Below, piece after piece: positions 25,208 to 33,595 of a stretch of 64,000 nt of DNA. The notes under the pieces were generated by a model. That model was given only the letters and a program-made list of their open reading frames with translations. It was not told the origin of the DNA and did no database searches. The stretch spans positions 1 to 64,000 of the forward strand of contig JBDUDK010000052.1 in NCBI GenBank assembly GCA_040002995.1, in the 5' to 3' direction. A program made the translations under genes and the position numbers. Source of the stretch: JBDUDK01 sp040002995. GTDB taxonomy: Bacteria > Actinomycetota > Acidimicrobiia > Acidimicrobiales > Ilumatobacteraceae. Positions within the stretch are counted from its first letter, which is position 1. Each line of letters starts with the position of its first letter.

Positions 25208-26116
25208 TCAGGGCGCCGATGCTCCGTCGAGACGGTCGAGTGCTGACTGATCGAGATCCGCAACGGAGGCGGCCGCCGCGGCCTCCACCGGAGTGCGGGC
25301 CCCGACGATCGCCGCCACGCCGGGCTGGGCGACGACCCACCCGAGCGCCACCGACGTCATCGTCGTACCTAGCTCCCGGGCGACGTCGGTGAGCGCTCGC
25401 CTTGTTCGGGCTAGGCGCTCTTGGCTGGCGGTCTGAGCCCAGATGAGGCCTCGGCGCAGGTCGGTTGGGTCGAGCGCCGCGAGGTCGAAGCCCTCGGCGA
25501 GAAAGCCGCTGGCGAGCGGCGACCAGGCCAGAAAGGGCACCCGGTGCGCCCTGCACCACGCCAGGACTCCATCGCGTTCAGCGTCGCGGGACAACAGCGA
25601 GTACCGGTGCTGCACGACCGTCACCGGTCCCACGGCACGCGCCCTCTCCATCAAGGCGACCGGGTGGTTGGACAAGCCCGCGCCGCCTACGACGCCATCG
25701 GCCACGAGGTGCATCAACGCTTCCCATGTCGCCTCGATGGGGGTCGCGCGGTCGGGATCGTGCACTTGCACCACGTCGACGTGGTCCATGCGGAGACGTT
25801 CGAGACTCGCCCGCACGCCATCGCGGACACGCGCGGGCGACGCGTCCTCAAACGCGCGTCCGTCAGGTCCCCGTTGTGTGCCGCACTTGGTCAGAACCGT
25901 CACCGGGGCTCGGCCCGAGAGCGCCTGCCCAACGAGTTCCTCGGCGAGGCCCCATCCGTAGAACGGAGCCGTATCGATCCAGTCGATGCCCGCCTCGAGC
26001 GCGGCCTCGATCGTGGCGATCGACAGCCCATCGTCTTGAGGTCCCCACCACAGCGGACCGTCGCGCCGCGACGACAGCGGGGCGGTGCCGAGACCAACCG
26101 GCGATCGCAGGTGCAT
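25208..26116 (-). CDS. Aldo/keto reductase
   Basis: A 302-residue NADPH-dependent aldo/keto-reductase TIM barrel. The catalytic tetrad is traceable: Asp in WIDTAPFYGWGLAEELVGQAL, Tyr in the same segment, Lys in LTKCG and His in VQVHDPD. C-terminal cofactor features (GWVVAQPGVAAIVGARTPVE) are present. It resembles the D-threo-aldose/L-fucose dehydrogenase-like branch. It stands alone between the decayed PAS-GGDEF gene and an intact diguanylate cyclase. I saw nothing definite in the 174-base gap upstream. Substrate unknown. Confidence 0.9.
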   Translation of the reverse strand: MHLRSPVGLGTAPLSSRRDGPLWWGPQDDGLSIATIEAALEAGIDWIDTAPFYGWGLAEELVGQALSGRAPVTVLTKCGTQRGPDGRAFEDASPARVRDGVRASLERLRMDHVDVVQVHDPDRATPIEATWEALMHLVADGVVGGAGLSNHPVALMERARAVGPVTVVQHRYSLLSRDAERDGVLAWCRAHRVPFLAWSPLASGFLAEGFDLAALDPTDLRRGLIWAQTASQERLARTRRALTDVARELGTTMTSVALGWVVAQPGVAAIVGARTPVEAAAAASVADLDQSALDRLDGASAP

Positions 26117-26290
26117 CGAGCTCGGTCTAGTACACCGCTGCCGCGGCCCAGCGCGTTCACCTTCCGACCAGAAATACCGCCACGCGATGGCCGGATCCCT
26201 GGGCCAAACGTCGAAGGCGCATCCGTGCCAGGCGCGCTCCAGGTCCGGGCGTTGCGACTCGACCCTCGCGTACGTGCCGCAGCGCCGGGG

Positions 26291-27751
26291 TTACCGTGCT
26301 GACGGTGCTGTCGCCTCGACGTCGAGATCGATGTGCGTCGACGTCGTTTCCTGCGATGGCGACACCACGATGGCGTTGCGTCCGTCCTCCTTCGCCAGAT
26401 ACAGCGCAGCGTCCGCGGCGCGCAGCAGCGCATTGACATCGCCGCTGTGGCTCAGCAGCGCGACGCCCACACTGGTGGTTATATCGATCGATTGGCTCGG
26501 GACGGCGACTCGGATCTCGGCAACGGCTGCGCGCAGACGCTCCGCGGCCCGCACGGCCCCGTCGATGCCCGTCGCCGGGAGCAAGACGAGGAACTCCTCA
26601 CCACCCCAGCGGGCAACAATGTCACCGACACGACTCGCGGATCGCAACGCCCTTGCAGATGCCTGGAGGACGGCGTCGCCGACGTGATGACCATGGTGGT
26701 CATTGATCGCCTTGAAATGGTCGAGGTCGATCATCAGGGCGGCTAAGGGCTCGCGATGGCGGGCTGAGTGCCCGGCCGCCCGTTCGAGCATCTCGTCCAT
26801 GGCCCGGCGGTTCGGCAGCCCGGTGAGCGCGTCGGTGCGTGCACTTCGACCGGCGTCGACGCGCGCCCGCCCCAGCCGGACTACGAGCAGCACGACCAGA
26901 ACGCCGCACACGGCGAGCGCCCCCAGCAACGCCCAAGGCGCCCACCGCCCTCTACGCACCGGGGCGTACAGCTCGGCGGTCGGTGCGGTGAGCACGACCC
27001 GCCACGGCGTGCCTGCAACCTGCGCGACAGCAGCAGTGATTCGTCCCCTCCCAGTGTCGATCTCATTGACGCCGCTGGACAGCGTTCCGAGCGCCGCGGA
27101 AAATTGATCGGTCCGCCCGCCGTTGGCGAGCACATCACCGGAGCCGTCGACGAGGAACCCGTCGCCACCGGTGATGGGGTTGACCGACGCGAAGTAGGCG
27201 CCCAGCGGCGTCGTCGCCGGCGCGAATGCGCCGCTGAAAACACGCCGCCCCGAGACGCTCTCGAACGGGACGGCGACCGCGGTGACCGGGACACCCTCCG
27301 CCGCCGATGGCACCATCTCCGACACCGAGATCTGGCCCGCGACCGCGCTGCGAAGGTGGGCGTATTTGACGGTCATGTCTTGGCCGATCAGCTCAGGCCG
27401 GCTCGGCCAGACCTGCAGGAGGCGTCCCTTGTCGTCGAGCAGCACTGCCGCCTCGAGGCCGAGCGACTGGACGACCTGGTCGAAGTCCGCCTGGGCAGGC
27501 TGAGGCCCTACAAGGAGCCGATGGGCTTGTGCTTGCTCCCGCGCCGCGATGTCGTCGATGTAGGCGCGGGTGAAGGAAGCGGTCAGCGTCGCTCGGGTCT
27601 CGAACCGTTCGCTCAACGCGGCCTCGGCCGCCCCATTGGTCGTCCTGATGAGCACGACGAAGGGGGCCAGTAGCACGAGCAGGGTCACTGAGGCAGCACT
27701 AAGTAGTCGCCGACTGCTCGCCCGCTCGCGATCCGCCCCGTCGCGACCCAT
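26291..27751 (-). CDS. Membrane diguanylate cyclase with extracytoplasmic sensor
   Basis: A 486-residue protein predicted to make cyclic di-GMP. Two membrane spans (about 18-37, LLSAASVTLLVLLAPFVVLI; about 275-297, WALLGALAVCGVLVVLLVV) bracket an extracytoplasmic region resembling a Cache-type sensor (VLLDDKGRLLQVWPSRPELIGQD, DGFLVDGSGDVLANGG). The GGDEF domain begins DALTGLPNRRAMDEML; the active loop is ARWGGEEFLVLLP, and RVGD five residues before it is an intact product-inhibition I-site. Both suggest a working, feedback-regulated enzyme. The start codon has no convincing ribosome binding site. Confidence 0.9.
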   Translation of the reverse strand: MGRDGADRERASSRRLLSAASVTLLVLLAPFVVLIRTTNGAAEAALSERFETRATLTASFTRAYIDDIAAREQAQAHRLLVGPQPAQADFDQVVQSLGLEAAVLLDDKGRLLQVWPSRPELIGQDMTVKYAHLRSAVAGQISVSEMVPSAAEGVPVTAVAVPFESVSGRRVFSGAFAPATTPLGAYFASVNPITGGDGFLVDGSGDVLANGGRTDQFSAALGTLSSGVNEIDTGRGRITAAVAQVAGTPWRVVLTAPTAELYAPVRRGRWAPWALLGALAVCGVLVVLLVVRLGRARVDAGRSARTDALTGLPNRRAMDEMLERAAGHSARHREPLAALMIDLDHFKAINDHHGHHVGDAVLQASARALRSASRVGDIVARWGGEEFLVLLPATGIDGAVRAAERLRAAVAEIRVAVPSQSIDITTSVGVALLSHSGDVNALLRAADAALYLAKEDGRNAIVVSPSQETTSTHIDLDVEATAPSAR

Positions 27752-27835
27752 AGGGGTTTTTTCGGCACGGCAGTTCCGAACCTGAGGAACAGGTCGTATC
27801 GGGCCACCACCGGACCACGTCCGCAGCGCCTCTTC

Positions 27836-27911
27836 TGGTGGTCGGGACCGGCGTCGATCCGGTGACCCCGCGCTTTTCAGGCGCGTGCTCTGCCAACTGA
27901 GCTACCCGACC
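27836..27911 (-). tRNA. tRNA-Phe (anticodon GAA)
   Basis: The minus strand folds as a cloverleaf of 76 bases. The acceptor GGTCGGG pairs with CCCGACC, the anticodon loop is CTGAAAA on a CGCGC/GCGCG stem, and the T arm is ACCGG-ATCGACG-CCGGT. The CCA end is encoded. It is the last of three tRNA genes. Confidence 0.95.
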
Positions 27912-27912
27912 T

Positions 27913-27990
27913 TGGCGGTCCCGACGGGATTCGAACCCGCGACCTCCGGCTTGACAGGCCGGCGTGCACTCCAGACTGCACCACGGGACC
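27913..27990 (-). tRNA. tRNA-Asp (anticodon GTC)
   Basis: The minus strand shows acceptor GGTCCCG with CGGGACC, anticodon loop CTGTCAA on a CCGGC/GCCGG stem, and the T loop GGTTCGAATCC. Discriminator G and CCA are encoded. It lies one base upstream of tRNA-Phe, so the two are processed from a common transcript. Confidence 0.95.
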
Positions 27991-28001
27991 GTGGCTCTGC
28001 G

Positions 28002-28074
28002 CACCCCCAACGGGATTCGAACCCGTGCCGCCACCTTGAAAGGGTGGTGTCCTAGGCCACTAGACGATGGGGGC
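28002..28074 (-). tRNA. tRNA-Glu (anticodon TTC)
   Basis: The minus strand shows acceptor GCCCCCA with TGGGGGT, anticodon loop CTTTCAA on a CCACC/GGTGG stem, and the T loop GGTTCGAATCC. Unlike its two neighbours it has no encoded CCA. The order Glu-Asp-Phe is the same as in mycobacterial gluT-aspT-pheU clusters. Confidence 0.95.
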
Positions 28075-28142
28075 CCGGCCTCGTTGGAGTTGAGCCGGTG
28101 CACTGTAGCAGCGACGCTTTGGGCCCCATCCAGCGAGATCCG

Positions 28143-29378
28143 CTACGCGCGGGGCTCCCACGTGACGCCCTCGGGAGTGTCTCGCACCTCGATTCCCGCG
28201 GCTTCCAGGCGCTCCCGGACCGTGTCAGCCAGCGTGAAGTCTTTGCCGGCCCGTGCCCTGTCGCGGAGGTCGAGCAGGGCGTCGACGAAGGGGGCGAGGA
28301 GTGCACGCGGATCGCGGGCGCCGAGCTCGGCCAGCTCACCGAGGCGCACGATCATCGATCGCAGCGTGGCGCGCGCCCGGTCGGGCTCATCGGACTGCAG
28401 CGTGTCCGCCGACCATTCCACGATGATGCGGTCGAGTTCCAGGACCGCGTTCACCGCGCCGGTGACATCGCGCCGCGCCAGCGCACCAGTGAAATCCGTT
28501 TCGAGACGCGCCGCATCGTCGAGCAACGGCGAACGTGCGGTTTGCGCCGCCCCCGCCGGCTCGCGAGCTCGTGGGCTGCGGACGATCGGTTCGCCACGCG
28601 CGGCGGTCTCCAACGCGTCGAATGCCACGACCTCGCCGCTGGCGAATGTGGTCGAGTGGCCGGCGACTCGCACCGTGACCACGCCGTTGCCCACGATGGA
28701 GGCGCGCCCCTCATCGAGGTCGAGCACCAAGCCCGTGTGCTCGTCAACGCCGAGCACGAACGCGCCGGGCGGCAGGTCCGGCTCGAGCGCGGCGAGCCGG
28801 CGTTCACCGAGATAGCAGTAGCGGGTGTCGTGGTGGCCGCCCTCCGCGTTGTCGTAGTGGGGGATCACTGCGGCGCGCAGACCGGTCGCGGCTTCGAGCA
28901 GGTTCAGACCCTCGCGCCAGTCGGGTGTCTCGCCCGCCTTGTAGATCTCGTAGACGGGAACGGTGGCGATGCCGAGTGTGAGCGCGGCCGCACTCGCGAA
29001 CGTGACGGCTCCTCGGTCGTTGAGCTTGCCGGCGAGGAGGCTGGGCAGCGGGGTGCCCACCCATTGACGGAGGGCGTAGGTGGGGCTGCCGGGGCCGGCG
29101 AACACGTACGCGGCGGCCGCGATGCGGGCCATCGCGCGGTCGTGGGTGACGGCATCGACATCGGCCGCCGGAAAGCTCGCCACCGCGATTGGATGCCCGA
29201 CGCTCTGTGCGAAGTACTCCTGCGCCCGCGCGGAGATGTCATCGGCGTTTTCCTGGAATCCGTAGGGAGTGTCGAGCAGGACAGCGGGCGCACCCACGCG
29301 CTCGAGGAGCATGCGATGCACCTTCACCATCGTTGGCGCCGTTTCGCCCGAACCCATGATCGTGAGGACCCGAGTCAT
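28143..29378 (-). CDS. Peptidase-S51/cyanophycinase-like domain fused to a CysRS C-terminal-type domain
   Basis: A 411-residue two-domain protein. Residues 1 to about 270 resemble the class-I-glutaminase-like peptidase S51/cyanophycinase fold (VLTIMGSGETAPTM, VFAGPGSPTYALRQW, then a serine in FASAAALTLG, and GVDEHTGLVLD). Residues about 300-411 closely match the C-terminal helical domain of cysteinyl-tRNA synthetase, ending with DFTLADTVRERLEAAGIEVR and DTPEGVTWEP. No synthetase catalytic core (HIGH/KMSKS) is present. The start overlaps the stop of the upstream hydrolase gene (ATGA). Function unknown; protease or amidase activity guided by a tRNA-related helper domain is speculation. Confidence 0.8.
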   Translation of the reverse strand: MTRVLTIMGSGETAPTMVKVHRMLLERVGAPAVLLDTPYGFQENADDISARAQEYFAQSVGHPIAVASFPAADVDAVTHDRAMARIAAAAYVFAGPGSPTYALRQWVGTPLPSLLAGKLNDRGAVTFASAAALTLGIATVPVYEIYKAGETPDWREGLNLLEAATGLRAAVIPHYDNAEGGHHDTRYCYLGERRLAALEPDLPPGAFVLGVDEHTGLVLDLDEGRASIVGNGVVTVRVAGHSTTFASGEVVAFDALETAARGEPIVRSPRAREPAGAAQTARSPLLDDAARLETDFTGALARRDVTGAVNAVLELDRIIVEWSADTLQSDEPDRARATLRSMIVRLGELAELGARDPRALLAPFVDALLDLRDRARAGKDFTLADTVRERLEAAGIEVRDTPEGVTWEPRA

Positions 29379-30211
29379 GCGAGCGCTCCCAACGCGTCGG
29401 CGATGGCGATCGGGTGCTGCGCGTGGAGGTCGTGGTCACCCGCGATCCACAGGGCCGAGCCCCGGCGAAGGAGTGTCATGGCGAGCTCGATGGCGGCCTC
29501 CTTACCCGGTCGCGCTTCTGTGGTTTTCGCCGCGATCATCAGTACCGGTTCGGCAATCAGCGGATAGAGATCGCGCGGGTGGTGTTCCCAGAGCGCGCGG
29601 AGAATCGTCATGTGATGGGCGCGGCTGAGCCACGGCCGCACGGTGCCGTCGTCTCGCACTTCGAAGTTCGCGACCATTCCCTCGATGGCCGTATCCGACC
29701 AGTCGCGGTGTGTGGCTCGCATCGCGGCCTCGAGGCGCGACGCGGGCATGCCTTCGAGATGCGGGGGAGCCAGCCGTTCGGCGCATTCCTCCCATGTTCG
29801 GAACTCGTCGGCGAGTTCGATGAAGCCTCCGTCGACGCACGCCACGGCGTGCGTCAGTCCGGGGAAGCGGGCCGCGAGCTCGATGACGGCGTTGCCCCCC
29901 CATGACTGGCCGGCCACCACGGGCTGCTCGCCTCCCAGGGACTCGACCACCGCGCGGAGATCGTCGGTGATGGTGATGAAGTCGTACCCGACGCCCGCTT
30001 TTGTCGACTGACCGTGGCCACGGAGGTCGACGGCCACGACCCGGTGCCCGCGAGCGGAGAGCTCCTGGGCGACGCCGTCCCACATACGGGCGTTGGAGGC
30101 CAGCCCGTGGACAAGGAGCATCGGCCGGCCGGTGCCCTCCCAGTCATACGCCCACTCATAAGCATGGAGCGTGATGCCGCTGCCGATCGCGAGGTGCCGA
30201 ACGCCCTGCAT
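29375..30211 (-). CDS. Alpha/beta hydrolase
   Basis: A 278-residue alpha/beta-hydrolase: LLVHGLASNARMWD oxyanion region, AVDLRGHGQSTKAG, nucleophile elbow AGQSWGGNAV and C-terminal His in AGDHDLHAQHP. The ATG at 30211 is chosen because the upstream open frame crosses the promoter and plsY. A TACTGT box ends eight bases before it. The downstream gene overlaps it (ATGA), so hydrolase and S51-like protein form a two-gene operon. Substrate unknown. Confidence 0.87.
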   Translation of the reverse strand: MQGVRHLAIGSGITLHAYEWAYDWEGTGRPMLLVHGLASNARMWDGVAQELSARGHRVVAVDLRGHGQSTKAGVGYDFITITDDLRAVVESLGGEQPVVAGQSWGGNAVIELAARFPGLTHAVACVDGGFIELADEFRTWEECAERLAPPHLEGMPASRLEAAMRATHRDWSDTAIEGMVANFEVRDDGTVRPWLSRAHHMTILRALWEHHPRDLYPLIAEPVLMIAAKTTEARPGKEAAIELAMTLLRRGSALWIAGDHDLHAQHPIAIADALGALA

Positions 30212-30253
30212 CTCGACCGACAGTACGTGAGGGGCGACGCGTAGGGTTCGCTG
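30212..30253. promoter_or_regulatory. Compact divergent leaderless promoters
   Basis: Only 42 bases separate two divergent start codons. TACTGT (minus strand, 30220-30225) ends 8 bases before the hydrolase ATG, and TAGGGT (plus strand, 30242-30247) ends 6 bases before the plsY ATG. No ribosome binding site is visible for either gene. Confidence 0.5.
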
Positions 30254-30877
30254 ATGGGGCTCCCTCGGCACATCGCGGCGGCGGCGGTCGGCTATTTGGC
30301 GGGCACGATCCCTTCGGCCGACATTGCCGCGCGGCTGGCGTCGGGTGGCACGACCGATCTTCGCTCGGAGGGCAGTGGCAATCCCGGCGCGGCGAACGCG
30401 ATCAGGATCCTCGGTCCGGCGTGGGGGTACAGCGTGATGGCGGCCGACATCGGCAAGGGCGTGGCGGCATGCCTCGCGGGCCGGATGATCACCGGTGAGG
30501 TCGGCGCCCATGTCGGTGGCACCGCGGCGGTGGTCGGCCATTGCTTTCCGATGTGGAACGGGTTTCGGGGCGGCAAAGGTGTCGCGACAAGCGTGGGTCA
30601 GTGCCTCGCGACGTTTCCGCCTTACACGCCGATCGATTTCGCCGTCGCCGCCGCGACGACCACGTCGGCGCGGTGGAAGCGGCAGGCGGCCGCGGCGACC
30701 CTGGTCGCTTCCGTGTGTTGGGTCGGCGGCGCGGTGCTGTGGTGGCGCAGGGGCTGGCCCAACTGGTGGGGACCAAAGCCCACCGCGGCCCTTCCCGTCG
30801 CGGCGGCCGCGAGCAGCGCCGTTGTGCTCTACCGGTTCGCCACCAGCCGCGCTCCCGCCACGAAGATGTCGGCATGA
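30254..30877 (+). CDS. plsY: Glycerol-3-phosphate acyltransferase PlsY
   Basis: A 207-residue polytopic membrane protein that transfers an acyl group from acyl phosphate to glycerol 3-phosphate, starting phospholipid synthesis. The three PlsY motifs are recognisable: GYLAGTIPSADIAARL, GSGNPGAANAIRILG and GHCFPMWNGFRGGKGVATSVG. The C-terminal part after about residue 120 is less conserved. The stop overlaps the degV start (ATGA). Its partner PlsX is not in the window. Confidence 0.9.
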   Translation: MGLPRHIAAAAVGYLAGTIPSADIAARLASGGTTDLRSEGSGNPGAANAIRILGPAWGYSVMAADIGKGVAACLAGRMITGEVGAHVGGTAAVVGHCFPMWNGFRGGKGVATSVGQCLATFPPYTPIDFAVAAATTTSARWKRQAAAATLVASVCWVGGAVLWWRRGWPNWWGPKPTAALPVAAAASSAVVLYRFATSRAPATKMSA

Positions 30878-31710
30878 TCGGAATCTGCACCGACTCCAAC
30901 GCGCAGCTCCCTCCTTCGCTTGTCGATCGCTACGCGATCGAGGTGGTCCCGATCACCGTCACTATCGACGGCATCGAGTATGCGGAGGGCGTCGACCTCG
31001 ACGCGGACGCGTTCTACGCGCGTTTTGCCGGCGGCGCGACTCCGCAGGTATCCACGGCCCAACCGAGCCCAGGCCGGTTCGCCGAGGCGTACCGGCGACT
31101 CGTCGATCGTGGCGCGTCCGAGATCATCAGCATCCACGTCAGTGCAACCGTGTCCGGCACCTTGAACAGCGCGCGGCTCGCGGCCGGAGAAGCGCCGGTC
31201 AATGTGCATCTCGTCGACTCCGGCACCGCCAGCTTCGGCGTCGGGTGCTGCGTTTGGGAGGCCGCCGAGGCGCTCGTCGACGGCGCGACGGTTCGCGAGT
31301 CAATCGAGGTTGCCCAGACGCTGGCCCGCACGATCGGCAACGTGTTCGTCGTCGGCGCGCTCGATCTCGTCCGCCAGGGTGGGCGCCTCGACCCCACCCG
31401 CTCTCCGTCGACCGACACCGTGCCGGTGCTGTCGCTTGTCGAGGGAAAGGTGACGGTGATTGCCACCGCCTCCGACCTCGTCGCGGCCACGGCGGTAATG
31501 GCTTCGTACGTGCGCGCCTGGGGCACGGGCCTGAAGGTGGCAATAGGTGTGGCCGATCGGGAGGGTGCGCCGCTCTCCGACGCGCTCGAGGCCGCCCTCA
31601 CCAACGCGGTTGAGGTGCATGAAGTGCTGCGTTACCGCATCGGACCGAGCGTGGGCGTGCACACTGGTCCTGGTACTGCGGGTGCATTCTTTTTCCCTAC
31701 CGTGGATTGA
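30874..31710 (+). CDS. DegV-family fatty-acid-binding protein
   Basis: A 278-residue DegV/FakB-type protein. FakB proteins bind a fatty acid while FakA phosphorylates it, producing the acyl phosphate used by PlsY. The N-terminus GICTDSNAQLPPSL and SIHVSATVSGTLNSARLA are typical ligand-pocket motifs, with LDLVRQGGRLDP following. Coupling to plsY by a four-base overlap strengthens a role in acyl-phosphate supply. FakA is not in this window. The end overlaps the convergent DUF2017 gene by 14 bases. Confidence 0.9.
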   Translation: MIGICTDSNAQLPPSLVDRYAIEVVPITVTIDGIEYAEGVDLDADAFYARFAGGATPQVSTAQPSPGRFAEAYRRLVDRGASEIISIHVSATVSGTLNSARLAAGEAPVNVHLVDSGTASFGVGCCVWEAAEALVDGATVRESIEVAQTLARTIGNVFVVGALDLVRQGGRLDPTRSPSTDTVPVLSLVEGKVTVIATASDLVAATAVMASYVRAWGTGLKVAIGVADREGAPLSDALEAALTNAVEVHEVLRYRIGPSVGVHTGPGTAGAFFFPTVD

Positions 31711-32164
31711 TCGCCTCGACCATCTGCTCCAGGAGCCAGCTGAGATAGCTGTAGAGGGCGAACGTCGCCACCTCCGGGTCATCGTCGGCGACGGCGTTGA
31801 GATCGAGCTCTTCACTGATGTCGAGTCGTGTGCCGAGCACGAGTCGCAGATCGTTGACCACTCCCATCCACGCGCCGAGCTGATCCTCGTCGAGGTGCTC
31901 CTCGTCGATGGTGGCGGTGACGGTGTCGATCGCCTCTAGCCGCCGGGCAACGAGGTCGTCGTGCACGAACGCACGAAACTCGGCGTCGGCCGCCGGGTCG
32001 TTTGCGTAGGCCGTCGGGTAGAGGCGGCGCAGGTCGGCGTCGGCGTCGTCCACGACGAGCTCGCGCAGCTGCCCGACAACCGACCGCAGGACCGCGCGCT
32101 CCTCGACAGGGAGATGCAACCGAAACGATCCGTTCCGAGCCCTCTCGACACGCCGGCGGGCCAC
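31697..32164 (-). CDS. DUF2017 family protein
   Basis: A 155-residue acidic helical protein of the actinobacterial DUF2017 family, recognised by LPVEERAVLRSVVGQLRELV, LRRLYPTAYANDPAADAEFR and the C-terminal YSYLSWLLEQMVEAI. Its start comes immediately after the clpS stop. The clpS-DUF2017 pairing is common in actinobacteria and suggests a role connected with Clp proteolysis, but no biochemical function is established to my knowledge. Confidence 0.85.
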   Translation of the reverse strand: MARRRVERARNGSFRLHLPVEERAVLRSVVGQLRELVVDDADADLRRLYPTAYANDPAADAEFRAFVHDDLVARRLEAIDTVTATIDEEHLDEDQLGAWMGVVNDLRLVLGTRLDISEELDLNAVADDDPEVATFALYSYLSWLLEQMVEAINPR

Positions 32165-32455
32165 TCAGACGTCCTGCTCCATCGTGGCCCACAACCGGTA
32201 CTCGTGGAGCCGGAAGACATCGAGCTCGGCCTTTTCGCGCGTGCCGTTCGAAACCACGGCCCGTCCCTTGTGGTGCACATCGAGCATCAGTGAGGTGGCC
32301 TTCTCCAGGCTGTAGCCGAACAGCTTCTGGAACACCCACGTCACGTACGACATCAGATTGATCGGGTCGTTCCACACGATCACGACCCACGGACGGTCAG
32401 GCTCCAGCGCGTTCTCGTCGACCGGCTTCTCCACCTGAGCTGGTGCGGTCGACAT
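32165..32455 (-). CDS. clpS: ClpS, ATP-dependent Clp protease adaptor
   Basis: A 96-residue ClpS that delivers N-degron substrates to ClpC/ClpA. The diagnostic WNDPINLMSYVTWVFQKLFGY forms the binding pocket for the destabilising N-terminal residue, and LMLDVHHKGRAVVSNGTREKAE contacts the unfoldase. The first 22 residues are the usual flexible extension. The gene is divergent from ctaB across 86 bases. Confidence 0.95.
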   Translation of the reverse strand: MSTAPAQVEKPVDENALEPDRPWVVIVWNDPINLMSYVTWVFQKLFGYSLEKATSLMLDVHHKGRAVVSNGTREKAELDVFRLHEYRLWATMEQDV

Positions 32456-32526
32456 TGGCGAATTGTCCCAGACCCCGCCACGACCCCGAGGATTGAGCCA
32501 GTTGGTTACGCCTCGGCGGTGGGTCG

Positions 32527-32532
32527 TAGGCT
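32527..32532 (+). promoter_or_regulatory. -10 box for leaderless ctaB transcript
   Basis: TAGGCT ends nine bases before the ctaB ATG with no ribosome binding site. TTGGTT lies upstream at a loose 19-base spacing. It would drive the start of the respiratory operon. Confidence 0.45.
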
Positions 32533-32541
32533 CGCCCGCGT

Positions 32542-33477
32542 ATGGCCACCGCCAGCCGACCCCTCGTGCCGTCGCGCCTGGCGTGGGGTCATGGCGACCG
32601 CACCCGCCCCGCCCGCTCGCGCGCTGGCGCGTACATCGCGCTCACCAAGCCCCGGATCATCGAGTTGTTGCTCGTCACCACCGTTCCAACAATGGTGGTC
32701 GCCCGCGGTGGGTGGCCGCGCTGGTCGCTCGTCGCGCTCACTCTCGTCGGGGGCACGCTCGCGGCGGGCGGAGCCAACGCCTTCAACATGGTGGCCGACC
32801 GAGACATCGACCGGCTGATGCAACGCACCCGCAATCGCCCCCTCGTCACTGGTGAGATCACGCCGCGGGCCGCGTTCGCCTTTGCCGTTGGCCTCGAGGT
32901 GGCGGCCTTCGCGGTGCTCGCGATCGGCGTCAACCTGTTGTCGGCGGTGCTGGCACTGTCGGCCACCGCGTTCTACGTCTTCGTCTACACCCTGTGGCTC
33001 AAGCGCACGTCGCGCCAGAACATCGTGATCGGCGGCGCAGCCGGCGCGGTACCCGTGCTTGTGGGATGGGCAGCGGTCACCGGTTCGCTCGGCTGGGCGC
33101 CCTGGATCCTGTTCGCCATGATTTTCGTGTGGACGCCACCCCATTTCTGGGCGCTCGCCATCAAGTACGCCGACGAGTACCGGTCTGCAGGCATCCCGAT
33201 GCTCCCGGCGGTGGCGCCGGTGTCGGAGACGGCGCGCCAGATGCTTGCCTACACCGCGGTCTTGGTGGCGCTGTCGCTCGTCCTCGCGCCGGTGGCCGAC
33301 CTCGGGGCGCTCTACATCGCGGTCGCGGCGGTGTGCGGCGGCGTATTCCTGCTCCTCGGGGTCGACCTGAAGCGTCGGCCCGACGTGGCCCGGTCGATGA
33401 GGCTCTTCAGCTACTCGATCACCTACGTCACGCTCCTCTTTGTTGCCATGGCGGTCGACGTCCTGCTCCGCGCATGA
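32542..33477 (+). CDS. ctaB: Protohaem IX farnesyltransferase
   Basis: A UbiA-superfamily membrane enzyme of 311 residues making haem O from protohaem and farnesyl diphosphate, needed for the haem A of the aa3/caa3 oxidase. The prenyl-diphosphate motif is NMVADRDIDRLMQRTRNRP; YTLWLKRTSRQNIVIGGAAGA and FVWTPPHFWALAIKYADEY are family hallmarks. About eight or nine membrane spans are evident. It opens the cox region. The FPP it uses may come from the polyprenyl synthase in the hopanoid operon. Confidence 0.95.
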   Translation: MATASRPLVPSRLAWGHGDRTRPARSRAGAYIALTKPRIIELLLVTTVPTMVVARGGWPRWSLVALTLVGGTLAAGGANAFNMVADRDIDRLMQRTRNRPLVTGEITPRAAFAFAVGLEVAAFAVLAIGVNLLSAVLALSATAFYVFVYTLWLKRTSRQNIVIGGAAGAVPVLVGWAAVTGSLGWAPWILFAMIFVWTPPHFWALAIKYADEYRSAGIPMLPAVAPVSETARQMLAYTAVLVALSLVLAPVADLGALYIAVAAVCGGVFLLLGVDLKRRPDVARSMRLFSYSITYVTLLFVAMAVDVLLRA

Positions 33478-33595
33478 CCCTGCGCCTGCTGCCGCGACGA
33501 ACTTCGTGGCGCCGCGCGACGGCTGTGTAGAGTCCGCGGCGACATCCGACCGTCTCCTCGTCGCCCGCGTCCGCCGCAACCCTGTTGGTGCGCCC

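Noticed and set aside
27780..27794. Terminator after tRNA-Phe (ACCTG-aggaa-CAGGT hairpin)
   Set aside because: The stem has only five pairs and no T-run follows on the transcribed strand, so it was not listed as a feature.
28098..29567. Long plus-strand open frame of 489 codons opposite the S51-like gene
   Set aside because: It is the antisense shadow of a gene with clear domains, and its translation resembles nothing known. High GC content makes such frames common in this window (also 37508-38788, 18086-19258 and 19248-20159).
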